Source: Varroa destructor
Taxonomy: Eukaryota > Arthropoda > Arachnida > Mesostigmata > Varroidae
Assembly (NCBI RefSeq): GCF_002443255.2
Contig: NW_019211460.1
Location: 31,604,717 to 31,668,716, forward strand
DNA: 64,000 bases
Direction of reading: 5' to 3'
Part shown: one piece after another, positions 1-12,300 of the stretch
How the letters are laid out: the number at the start of each line of letters is the position of its first letter
Numbering within the stretch: position 1 is the first letter of the stretch
The notes under the pieces: model-generated
Told to the model about the DNA's origin: nothing
Database searches by the model: none
The model's input: the letters and a program-made list of their open reading frames with translations, nothing else
Position numbers and translations under genes: made by a program

Positions 1-2937
1 CCACCGCTTCGAACTTCAGCTTGCAGATATACAGGCAGCTATATTAATGCTCCGAAGGCTTCAAACCTTCATGGTTTTACGTGGGTCCCGCTCAATCCGT
101 ACCCAATTTTTGTCATTGCTACATATCGCTATATTATGTTGCTAACGAAATACAGGATCAACGTACAATTACTTGGGGAACCCAGAAGTAGGCGATCTTT
201 CTGGGCTTTGGAATCTGGGGGTTAAGTGCTATATTACATCTTACATCTCAGTCGAGATGAAGTAGCTTTCCAGTTATTTTGTATTTTACAGCTGTTGATC
301 CGGAGCACAGTTGTAATTCGATGGCCCAAACTAATAATTATTTTGATGTACTTATCTATCTACAAATGATTAGATCAGAGATAGATATTTTCAAGCTAAG
401 CACTGTTCTGCTATAAATACCAAATTACCTCTACGTACATATAGTATATCGTAGCGATATATTTTCGCTAGAAGCCTAATTTTTCGCGCGCGAACGTAGA
501 GCCTCGTTACGTTATTTAAAAAACAGACTACGCGACCCATAAAATTGAGCAAATTGAATGCATGGCAGGCAATGTACGTCAAGATGAAAACAATTTTCTA
601 CTACTAACTAAAACGAAAAATATCTAATAGAAATTATCATGTTTTTAACCTATACTTAACTTGCTACCATTTTACATCTACTGAATGTAAATTATGAAAT
701 GGACTTTTTAGCTGAATACGCTGACTGATGTGCTGTACGCTCTAGAAATTTAATTTTGCTTGTGATCAAGCTTAGTCTTTGAGACAAGAATCGTAACTTC
801 TATATATCAGCCGTTACAGGCAGTTCCACATTGTCTTCTTTCACACCGAAATATACACTGCGTTGTCGTCACCTAAACAAATACTTCGATCTTCTTATCG
901 TGTTTTGTTCGTGTCTGTTTAGAGTCGAGCCGCAAAAACCATGAAGCTATACAGAAAAACAGGTGAAATAGATGAACATATTATTGAGATTGGGAAAACA
1001 ACAGCCGAAGGAGGTTCTTTCATTTAACAATTATAGCCCGTCTAATGTGGTTGATATTTATGTTTCGATTTGGAAACAAGCATTTTCAGTGTTATTTCGT
1101 ATGTCTAGAATATCCATTCTCTAGCTAAGGCATTATAGCCAGGATATGTGAAATTTTTTTCAGCAGCTATTCACATGTGACACACCATTTTCAACATATT
1201 CCTTTGTATATATATGTACATCATTATGCCCACGTCTAGCACTGTATACATCATTTGTTTCGGGCCTGAAAAATAAATGATAAATAGTTTACTAGAGATG
1301 AAGGTATGAAGATTGCCGACTGCAGATAGCGATCAGCCAAATAATGTGCTTCCATTTGCATTCGTTTTTATTCAACGGATCATCATCAAGTCGAAAAACC
1401 TCCGCAGTATTTACTTGGCCTCACCACTATGTGTAATGCGCAGTATTTAGCCTTTAAGAACTCTGTTATAGTTTCGATGTATTGAAAAACCTCTGTCATA
1501 CTCGTCGGTATTTTTTTAGGGTACAAAGCATGTGAAGGCATTTTTTTTAAGTGAAGAAATCGAGATAGTTAGTAGTAAACAGCTCATAGCTACGTCACAG
1601 GATTTTTTTACGGCACTTGGCAACGTCATTCCGTTATACGGTCGAAAGTTCCTAGGTGTCCATCTGTCAATGTAACTAGACGCGCTCGTTCGAGATTACC
1701 AATACGATGTATGCCCATGAATTAGTTAGCACGTGCAACGAAAACTCGCATAGTAAATTCAGTACTGATGCCAACAAATATTGCAGTTAGTTATTTTTCT
1801 ACATTTCGATAGGCAAAATGGGCTGTACGATTAGCTTTATCGCTATAGCATTATTAATTGATTACATAGACTTATTATTATTAGCATTATGACAAAAAGA
1901 CCTATAAGCTATAATAAATAAGGGTTGAATCTATGAACTTTGCCTGCGGTAACGCGAGATTAGGAAAGGCTTAATTCAGTTGAGTCCTACGCGATAGTAG
2001 GTTTGCTTATACAGTATTCTTGTGACTATTATGTGACGTGCTCTACGGGGCGTAAAGCCAGGGGGTATGGGGCGAAGTAAGTCTGAGATGAGCTCATTTT
2101 GTGCTTGACTGCGCTCCGGAACCAAAGCGACCATTCGTAAATGAAGGCACCTTGCAAACAATTTTAGGTCATAGTGCTGAGAAAAAGGATACTATAAGGT
2201 CAATTGTACTGCACTAAATTTTGTGCCTTTGAGAAGCTATTAATATTGGAACAGTCAAAAATATTTCTGAACGTCGTATAATCACGAAGCGTTTTACGCA
2301 GAACCTAATTGTAGCCCGATATACAAAGCTTATTCGTACATATCAGCCACATTTTGTATATTTACGTGAAACGTTTTACTCTAACCGAATGGTATTCGTA
2401 AAACTGATTACCAACTTTGCCTTTAAAAAGGTACCACTTTGACCGACCCGATTCCTTCAATATGCGTATTGGCAAAAATTACAAATTTTCAAAGGCTATC
2501 TGCCTGCCTGCCCGTATCCAGAAACCCACACTTAATGACTCAACTGGGTCAGGGTCTGAAACCGAGCTTAGTAAGAAATCATTTTGTGTTAAGGGCCAGC
2601 AGACGGAAGCAATACTTGGCAGCGGTAACAGGCGTGGAAGCTGGAAGTATGTGCACACTTAAAACATTTAACATAAGCTTACTAAATGATTGGATATTTA
2701 TTTTTGCATACCTTAAGTTGCGCATCAAAAGGGTCAGAGGTATATGCGTGTAAAGGTCAATGGTAGAGAGGTACTGGAATTTTCTCTTCTGTAGAAACAA
2801 TCGGACCGGATTTATTCATGGCTTTCATCATAAGGAATCCTTAAATGGCAGTTGTGATTCTGTGGAAATTTGAGTTCATATAGATTTTGCGGGGCTTTGT
2901 AAGTAACGTATTTGCCTGCTATTTTAGGAACACGTTG

Positions 2938-3035
2938 TAATCTAGATTCAAATGCTGGGAGCCAACCCGCCAACAAACGGTCTGGCGGAATGCCTAGCGG
3001 CAATACCGGGCGCAAAAATTTGAAACACAAAGGTT
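2938..3035 (+). repeat. Copy A of a dispersed, SINE-like repeat
   Basis: This stretch resembles 34446-34545 in the same orientation: TCTAGRTTCRAAYSTG near the left end, then a CAGCC/GCCAAC-type block, GGWATGCCTARCGGC, and AAAATTYGAAACA at the right end. The two copies differ by many substitutions and a few indels. The left motif resembles a Pol III B box (clearer in copy B), which hints at tRNA-derived SINE ancestry. That ancestry is inference. Confidence 0.45.
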
Positions 3036-4417
3036 TCTTCCACGGAAGCTTTCAGTCAGGTGTATTCGTTGCATGAAAGGGTGCCTAAGGGCTAAATGAT
3101 GTGACGAGTCCTTGCCATATTTCATTTCATAGAATAAGTGTTTTTCCCAAGCTCGATATTCCTATCAGTTATTAGTTGTTTAGTTCGAGAAAACACTTTA
3201 GAAAAACAGTGTATAACAAAATTGTCCATAGTCTGGAAAATGCTTTTAAATGTTAGTAAACAATTTTCGTATACTTCGAAACACTTATGACTACGTCAGC
3301 TACTACATATCGCTGTCTTTCAAATGTGACACATTGACTTTTCTAGGCAATTTACTGAACACTGTGATTATTCTAAATATCGATTATTCTAAGTCAATGA
3401 CATCTAATTTTGTTTAGGAATGTTTACACCAATTTAGGATTTTCCAAAGGCTATATTTCGTTATTCTTTGATTGCGCGTAAGTCATTATTTCGATGAAAA
3501 TTCTCAAACAAACGAAGATACTAATTCATTGTATTGATTTTTCCGATTGTGAAGTCTTTGCTTCATCTCATACGACGATGCCTCATAAAAACGCGGTATT
3601 TACGTATGCTTGAGTTGAAGCTGTAGGATAGCATAGCTCTGTTGCTAAGCGAAAAAATCGTGATTATTCTGCATCTACCTAATCTATCTAACATTATTTA
3701 GATTGTTTTGTGCGTGTTTCTTGAGAACGCATGTTTCTCATTTTTTTTCCTAAGGTGGATTGTCTACCTAACGAACAATTTGGAGCCACCAAGTACAAAA
3801 GGAAACTTTGTATTCCGAGCGAACTTGACAGATATGTCGCCAACAAATATTCTTTCTATCGATTGGGGAGACAACAGTACACGACGCACCATACGTTGTA
3901 CCCGCAGTTCATTTCTTCTGTGCTAACAATATTCATAAAAGTCTTCATCATCCGAACCACTACGGCATCGTACCAAAAGCATCCAGCTTTCTACTTGAGC
4001 TAGTACCTGTGGGTCGCGTATCTCAAAATCAAACAGGGACCAGTTGGTAGGCCCACTGAGCGACTGATTGTCCAAAAGCGCCACAGGTTTGGACAAGGAT
4101 GACCTTGAAGTCGTCGTTTTTGCAGTCTGCGATCTTTACAGCCATCTTTATAGCTCCATCCAGAATCGTTTCACTACATTTTATTTAGAGCCAATAGAAC
4201 TGGGCGTATTTTTTTATAGCTAAATGATATTAGCTAGCTAGACTTACATCGGGCGACTTGGTATTACGCAATTTGGTATCTATGTAGCAAGCGTAACAAA
4301 TGAAACCCAAAAGCAGTGCGATAATGTCTTTCGCCGTTCTACAAATCACTAAACTTGTCTAGGTGGGCGTTGTTCGAACAAAAATGTATTACGTATGTTA
4401 GATCCATTAGTATCAGA

Positions 4418-4927
4418 TTATTTTACAACAGTTGTCAATAAAAGAGAGATTGGCCCGCCGCAGGCTGACGAGCGATTTGTCAAATCGGGCATTCCCGGAA
4501 ATTCGGGCTGTCGCTGAAACAGAGCGCTCTTTGTTTGCCATTCCACTTCGGCAAGAAGATTGTGTAGTTTTGCTAGACTGAACAAGCTCCGTTGAGCCTT
4601 GCTGTCAGCGTTGTTGACCGCGGTTTGACTTTTCTTAACCCTCTTTACAACAAAAAGGAAAGCGGGGCCCTGCAACATGGCTACCGTTTCAATGGGTATG
4701 TGACGTTTTACAACGGCAGCAAACGACTTTCTCGAGAACGGCGCGGGAAGGTCGAGACTGGGATACGGGGATGCAGAAGTAATATTATGCATTTTTAGTC
4801 TACCTAAAAGTAATATCAGCGTTTGTGTAAGGTTGACTGTATAAACTGAAGACTGCGCTATTGCTTTGGGCGCCGCTCTTGACCCCGTTTGCACGCTCTG
4901 CGAGATGTTATACCTTAGCGTGAGCAT
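4418..4927 (-). CDS. Unidentified 169-codon open reading frame
   Basis: Starts with ATG at 4927 and ends at a stop at 4418-4420. It is the longest open frame in the window that no recognised gene explains. At the AT content of this DNA, frames of up to about 120 codons are expected by chance, but one this long is uncommon, although locally higher GC weakens that argument. Visible features are a Ser/Pro stretch, a basic and hydrophobic middle (FLFVVKRVKKSQ), a Leu/Ala-rich helix-like part (RSLFSLAKLHNLLAEVEWQ) and a C-terminal part with PEFPGMPDLTNRSSACGG. I recognise no family. It could be a single-exon gene, an exon, a transposon remnant or chance. Confidence 0.2.
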   Translation of the reverse strand: MLTLRYNISQSVQTGSRAAPKAIAQSSVYTVNLTQTLILLLGRLKMHNITSASPYPSLDLPAPFSRKSFAAVVKRHIPIETVAMLQGPAFLFVVKRVKKSQTAVNNADSKAQRSLFSLAKLHNLLAEVEWQTKSALFQRQPEFPGMPDLTNRSSACGGPISLLLTTVVK

Positions 4928-6178
4928 TCATATCAGTAATTGTAACTATAACTTTGAACCGTATTAAATGTGTCGAAAAAAATGCATGTATGGTAACTGA
5001 AAGTAAAAACAGCGACGTTACGATACTAAATTGTTAGATTATTTCTTATAATTTAACAAAATACTGTTGTGTAACTGCCAAGCACACTTAAGAAAGGCTA
5101 TGACGTTAAGTACATATGAGAAAGCGAGACATTCTTAATATTCATACCTGCAAAAATATATGCTTCGCAGTGATTAACGTTATAATATGCTAGCAGTCTT
5201 TTGCACAGAACTAAAGTCTATTCTAACTAGTTCTTTCAGTGGCTGTACGGAATGTTCATGTGAACCCACTACGAAAATCAGTGTTTATATTGGGGTTCAC
5301 AATGCTAAATTACCTATGCCGTTATTTCCAGAAAAAAAAAAGCCAATTTATCGCTGATGACCCGATGTGAACGGAATCAAGTGAATACTTTTAGATGGAA
5401 TTGATGTTCGTTTCAGGATGCCATCAGTACTTCGACGCGACATTTGACCAGTGCATGAATAAAAAACCCGGCCAAAAAGATGCGCAGACGCAGACCTGAG
5501 GTTCTTTCTTATTTTTGCAATGTAGTGTTTTTTAAATAGCAAAAAACACTTCTGTATAATGAAAGACGTTTACCAAAGTGCCACTTACACACGAATGGTG
5601 ATCGAATGCATTTCACAAAAAGTACCATTTAGGTGCATTTCCTTCAGCAGATTTTTCGTGGGTATTGTCAACCTGAACAGATGAACGTCCTTATCCATGA
5701 GCTTTTCTTAACGTTTTATAAACATCACAAATGTTATACTCGCGCACATCTGCGATTGATTTTGAAAACAGCATCGGACTCGTCCGTATCTATTAGCCTA
5801 GGAGCAAAAAGGTTTAAGGCAACCACTCTGCTGGAACCTATTCCCGGTGGGCGTTGGCGCGCTTGCAATACACGCGCGTTTTCCTCACTTTATCGGATTT
5901 ATTTGTTCCTTTTATTAAAGCTCACCTACTTTTGCGATCGACTCAGTTCTGGCTAGAATACAAGGCTATATATCGCTAAACCGCGTGGAACAGGATTACA
6001 AATGCATGGATTTCATTGAAAGCAGTTTTTATGGTAATCACGAGCCAAAACTAGTAGGGCCCGTTTAACGTATTCTTCTAACACTTCCTCTGGTTTAACA
6101 ACTGCAGAAGGTAGCTTAAGTCTTTTAAAACAGTGCTTGCTGTTAACATCTATATCTATGCCAATTTTCTCCCAACAG

Positions 6179-6389
6179 GCTATGGTCACATTGCTCCGAA
6201 GACCAATGAAGGAAAAGTGGCGACAATCCTATACGCTCTGGTCGGCATCCCGCTAATGCTTCTCTGTTTATCAAATATCGGTAACGTCCTTGCGGGATCG
6301 TTTCGGTTTGCGTATTCGCGAATGTGCTGCCTATGTGCTCCGATCCCGCCTCCACAACGAAATTCCGGAACGCTAAATGGCATCGACGG
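6179..6389 (+). CDS. K2P exon: pore 1 filter, TM2, start of the TM2-TM3 linker
   Basis: The acceptor is ...cccaacag before 6179 and the donor is gtacgt at 6390. The exon opens with the last two bases of a Gly codon and reads [12 protein letters not shown], then a hydrophobic TM2 ([15 protein letters not shown]) and a Cys-rich turn ([12 protein letters not shown]). GYGHIAPKT is the classic second half of K2P pore 1. The residues just before it, normally TVITTI, must come from an exon not seen here. Confidence 0.85.
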
Positions 6390-9300
6390 GTACGTTGTTC
6401 CGTTTTACGCATACGCGGGCCAACATCATTAAAAGCCACAAATATGGTTGAAACAGCAAACGTAACTCTCTAAGTATAACTTGTGTTTAATGTAAGAGCA
6501 AAAGCAGGACGGAATGATGACGATAAACGAAGCACTAAGATAATCGGTTAGCGGCTGTAGAGTCAATAAGGCTCGGGCCTATCAGTAACACAATCCCGGG
6601 TCTGATATCGCCTATTTGAGTTGGATTCTATTCAGTTTGTAGTACTGTCTTACTAAGTAATGATGTTTGATTTCTTAATGAATGTAGATGCTTGAGACAC
6701 TTCAGTTGCGACAAGAAGATAGACCACTACTATAACTAACAGTGACGTGACAGCCCTAAGCGTTCTAGATCGTTAGACGCCGCTGTGTACCCTATGTTGT
6801 ACCTGTGTTGCTATCCGATGTCCTTCCGATAGTAATCATTAGAGGAAATCAGACAAAATAGAAAGAACATTTAATAGCACGTACGTTTTGTAGCACATCA
6901 TGCAGCACGTGGCGCATACGATGGCGCAGCTTTCGCAGATAGAAGCAAGTCACCTACTAAAACTGTATAACATTCTACAGGGATAATCGTTTCGATAACA
7001 ACTGACAGCAAACACCTGAATATTGTATGTATTTTTGAAGCCACTATTTTACATAAAAGATGCAATGCCGTACATAATATCGACACTCTTGTGTCTATGT
7101 GCTATCTAGTTTAAAACATGGAAATAGCCACCGATAATCAGGTATTTCTATTTCTGAAAAATATGAGAAAGGCGTCTCAACACATACCATTCGTATACTA
7201 CTAAACTTGAAACACCTTGCTATTGAAGGTAAAGCAAAATACTGTTTTTTGTCTGAATAATTAAAGTAGCTCAATTAGTTAATTGATCTGATTAATTGCG
7301 AAATAAGCACTTTTGAACTTTATCTGTGAAGCCAGAGAGTAATATACGCTACTGAAGAGAATGCGTGTTCTGTAAACTCTGTAAAACCAAAGCGACAGGG
7401 GTTGGATCGCTTCAGAAACAGGCACCGTAATCTTTGCAGCGAAAAATAAGATCTCTGTGTTTTGTCAACTTAGTAACTCAGAGAGAATGGGTGTCGTGTG
7501 ATTCGTACTGCATGCTCGTACATATATATACATATGTAGAGAGAGAGAGAGAGAGAGGGAGACTTGGCAGCAAACATGAGCCCTATCTACTTTCCTAATT
7601 ATCTCGAAAATTATTCGCGTTAGCTATAAGTGTGTATTTGTACAATTGTATTGTTGCGCCTGTGAAAGCCAGCTTTTGTGGTCTAGTTGGTGTCTTAGCA
7701 ATGGGTTCGCTATCAACATAGTTACTAACGCGGGCATGCATGAGGAAAACATCCCTGATGGTACTTGATTGCAAGATTGCCGCCGTACGAAAGAGTTAGT
7801 ATATACTGAACAGGTACTCATTAATTGCCTATTGACTAAGGAACGATTCTCTTGCTTTTAAAACATGAGTATATACTTAAAAAGTCATTTGCTATTTCCC
7901 TAGATATCGGGCTCCTGGGAAAAGTAGCTGGCAATATTGAACTTTCTCCTGCACTCAAGATTCGACACAGTCCGCAACGCTATAGCTCGTTGGCCCGTTA
8001 TAGACTCTAGCCATTATTTGTCTTAAGTGCAGCAACGTTACCTTTAATCTGCCTGCTTTGGTAACCATAGTCGTTCGGGTCTACATCTCAGCCAGTGCCA
8101 TCTTTAATTTTTAGCTTCTCTAAGAGAAATACGAATGCACTCGTAGTTTTCTCTGCTTCTGGCTATTTATCTGTGGACGCGCTCCGACAGTTTCTGCCCA
8201 GACACGTGGACATTTGTTTACTGGCACGTTTCCAAAGCGACACGAATCTAGAAATGTATTATTCTGAATTTGTCCTCTGCAGCATCAGTGAGGTCTCTGC
8301 GGAACGAGTGTTTGGAATCTCTCATCAGAAGAGTGCCGGTCGAATCACCTGTACACGAACCTGTGTGGCAACCCCCTTAGAAATATCGTCTTCCCCGGCA
8401 AAGCGGTTCTACACTTTTTTCAAGTGGTTCAGCACTGCTCAAAGCATTTAAGTTCGTCTATTTGCTCGTTAGATCAAATATCGGGTGGTGCCTATTTGCG
8501 CGCTGGTCCAGGTATACCGTACGCAAAGCAGTGTACTATTCGACCATTCAAAGTAGTCGTAGTTCAGGGCCTTTTGTTCGATGTCTAGATCCAGATAAAG
8601 GCGCAAATACTTTTTGGATAAGATTCAGTAATCTCTCTATAGCTCCTATGATGGTGGATTCAGACTATCTGTTACGTTATAATTTGAGGAGTAGTACATT
8701 GTCCTTAATTAACTCCAATTTGACGATAGGACTCGCATGAATAATACGCAGGTGTTAAGCAATTATATAAAGAGCTGCCGTCGACTGTAAAGCTCAAAAC
8801 TTTATAGAATCGAGTTGATCGTTCTATTTGTATTTTTGGCCTTTTCGGTAACGCGCTTCGAGTACCTGTCCGTGCTTAAAACAAAGTTGTCTAGGAAAAG
8901 TTTGTATTGAAGGAATACTTGTAGAGACAGCCCGTTAACAGGTCCTTAATTTAAATAGGACGTATTTTCTTGGAAGTTTTGTTTTGTAAGAAAGCTTCTA
9001 TCCATCAAATAAATTTTCGTTTCGTCTTATAATAGGGCAGTATGTAAATTAGTTCCTGGTGAGTATCGAACTCAAAAGCAAATCTAAAATTATAACAGTC
9101 GACAAATTCGAGCTTATTCATGTGGAGTGTATAGCTATGCTGTGATTCTGGCATTTCGTAGAAAATTTTGGCCTTTAAGCAGATTCTTCATCCTAAATTA
9201 ATATTTGGGAGTTAATTTTTTGATGACTTCCCGCTTTGCACATAATCCTTGAGAAACTATAGATATAAAGCGAATTTTTTGCCTTTCAAATAGATAAGTC

Positions 9301-12300
9301 TCCACTACTAATCGCCATTAGTAAAGGACGATTACTATTAGTTTATAAAAATATTCAAAGCGGCTCTGTACGAAATTGAAAGCTCCTAAACTTGTCAGTG
9401 ATATTTCAATGATGAGTGGATAGAATCAAAGGCTTCACGTGTACAGCTTGTACTATCAAGCACGAAAATTTTTCTTATTTAGATATACGAGTAGAGATTA
9501 ACATTATCTAGGCTGAAAAGAGATGATTTTAGGTTAATTGCCTATAAACTAACCTGTCTTAGGCTATTATGGAGCATCTAATAAACAGAAGGATTTTCTG
9601 GAGCTTTATTTTGCTTTAGTTGTACGTTTTTTTTTCGTCCATTGACGCATATGGCCAGAATACGATTTCGTACAATGAAACGCGTCCATACCCAATAGAG
9701 ACAAACCGAATTTCAGTCGTAGTTAGTTGTGTATATCGAATGAGTCGTCTCCCAGCTGCTGATCTGACTGGTTCCGGAGCACGACGAATACAGATCAAAC
9801 TATCACACATCAAGAATCATCGTCCGAAAAGCCACGTGTTTAGATTTCTATCGGTTTCTCTCCAATTCTATCGAATCTCGACCTGTACTGCATTGTCTCA
9901 AGCAATCCAGTAGAATGGCGCTACCCGGTGTGGTCGTAGTTCAAGCTGGCCTTTGCTTCCCAGTTCATTTGCGACAGTCACCCCGACGTCCGCTAAGTAC
10001 CCGCTGCTTGTTCGAAGTGAGCTCTTCATCGTCGGTTTTCCCCTCTCTCCTGATATAAAGAGGTAATCGCTCAAGAGAGTTGAACGTAAGCACTTATTTT
10101 GCCCTGGAAGCGGGGTCGGGTAAAGGAACCTGTTCAGGGCGCGGTACCTTTCGGCCTGGCGCATCTTTTTGTTACAGCGATTTCAGTGATCAGATTCGAG
10201 ACGTAGGAGTTTACTGCGGCGCTATAATGTACCTATAGAGTGTATAGCTGCCGCATGGTCTTTTTGTATAGGTTTTCCTGAGCTAAAAGCCCCGACTAGC
10301 AGTGATTTCAAATCTGATACTTTTTTGACTCGGGTTTACTCTGCTGCCAATCGCAATGCGTTTACATATATTGGTTCTACCTGTATGACGCGCTCAGTGT
10401 TGCAAAATCGCTCGATTAGTGAAGTTTCCAACGAAAGACGATGGTAGCGTTGTTCTGATCTCAAGTCGTATCTATTCCTTAATGCAGTGAGAGAGCCTGT
10501 CAGCGAAAAGCTCACAACATTTAGTTTCGTGGTTCATTTAATTCATCCTTACATTTTATGAACCAGCCTTCCGACTACAGTTTACTTCTATATATCTATT
10601 TATTATAGCTCTAGTGTCATATATAATGACGGTCCCAATTCACTAACGTAGGTCGTTTTCGAAAGGAAAATTCAACTGTTAACTGCTTTCTATGGGGAAA
10701 CGACCTATTTATTTATTGAATACATTGATAATACTTTAAAACTGTATAGCATGTTGGGTCAGACTGCCTCTATTGCAGACTCAGTAGAGGAAAGCCTGGC
10801 CCACTGTGCTCTTGCCGTATATATCAATAGACAAATATAAGATTAAATGCGACAAACCATATCATTAATCTTTCCAACTGAGAAGTTGCATAACTCTGTC
10901 ATGGGAAAATTTTCCTTAGATCACCTGCGGATAGTAATAATAACAATACTATCCCTCCAACATATATTTCGGCGTGCTCGCTTCAACGAGTGAGGGTTCC
11001 AATAGCGTTAAGGTTGCTTACGTTATAGCAGCGTACCGGACTGAAGGTAATAAAAATGGGACAAAGTTTACATTCCATGAACATATAGTGACGTTCCTAG
11101 ATTATACGCGAAACGCGCGGGTACATACGAAGTTTATAAATGTTCCATTTTATCCTTATATGTCCACGTTGTACGAGTTCGGGGCAGCTGGCGCAGTAGG
11201 AGACGGCTGGATACTTTGTTTTACCTTTTACCCCTATATCTGGGATCCGGCTTGCTGGGATACTGCATCGAATATAACCGTAGAAACGGCTATAGGCAGA
11301 CCAACGAGAAAAAGATCCAAATAATGCTAGAATCCGGGGAGTCGTGTATTGTGTAGGCCACAGGAAAATTTATATATTTATTTTGCAACGAATTGGGACC
11401 ATCTCGACCGAGTCAGATAGCCTTGACGTGTCGTCATTCTTCTAGCTTGTGCTTGTCGCGCTTCATTGTTTATTATCTGTATTGCTTATACAAAAGTGCT
11501 CTCGTAATGAAAGATACACGAACTTCGGCTCAGAGCCCTTGTGAGTTCATTTAATAAAAAGACCGCATTCACAACGGGACAGCGTAAAAGTCCCTGAAAC
11601 TATCCAGCTAGATTATGATACGACTCTATCGACGAAAGTATCTTCTATACTTGCTCTGAGTTATTAAGTAGTTTCATATTAAGATAATATGGGGTACTAT
11701 GATACCTTGCTTCCGGACAGGCTACACGAAACCAAAATATCTGCAATTTTCTGTATTCTGAACGCTTCAGACTGCTTCAAAGCTGACTCTCCACTCTTCT
11801 GTTAATATTGCCTTGTCTTTTTATGTACCTTGTGCTCTCTATTACAGTATATAGGGAAAAACTTGTAAATAGACTACGGTCGATTTAGACAGTGTTTTTT
11901 CTTTTTTGTCATGCTTTCACATCTATCTAACGGTGCGCTGATTGTATATTGCCAAGCACAAGTAGTGCTAAGGGCCGTTAAGTGCTTTTAAAAAATTCTA
12001 GAAACCATCGTGTGTCACGGGCTAGATATGATAATGCATAGTAAGACCCTTGGTCGTTGAAGACATTGTGCCGATATGCTTCATTGAATATATCCATGTC
12101 GCAGCGATCATATAATAACCACCGTATGAACGAAGCAACCAGCCACAGTAAGTTGAATCGGGTTTTTTTACCCAGGCGCCAACAAAGTTATGCTTTCTTA
12201 AACACCGGTGCCATACAATTATAATAATGCATAAATATGAAAAATGCATGTAAACATGCCTTCAAGGTTAAAAGAAACTGGCATTATGGTGGAGAACTCG

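Larger units (their letters stand above)
1..6178. other. No recognised gene; probably K2P upstream intron or intergenic DNA
   Basis: AT-rich sequence with only short chance-length open frames, apart from the 169-codon frame at 4418-4927 (- strand) and a SINE-like repeat at 2938-3035. I looked for a K2P exon encoding the pore-1 helix and ending in ATH-G before a GT donor and found none. Confidence 0.5.

Noticed and set aside
8095..8451. 118-codon + frame
   Set aside because: Frames of this length are expected by chance in 64 kb of such DNA. It has no recognisable domain, and it lies inside the K2P intron.
10974..11324. 116-codon + frame with [11 protein letters not shown] and [10 protein letters not shown]
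   Set aside because: Chance length, no known motif, intronic. The repeated FYPY looks accidental.
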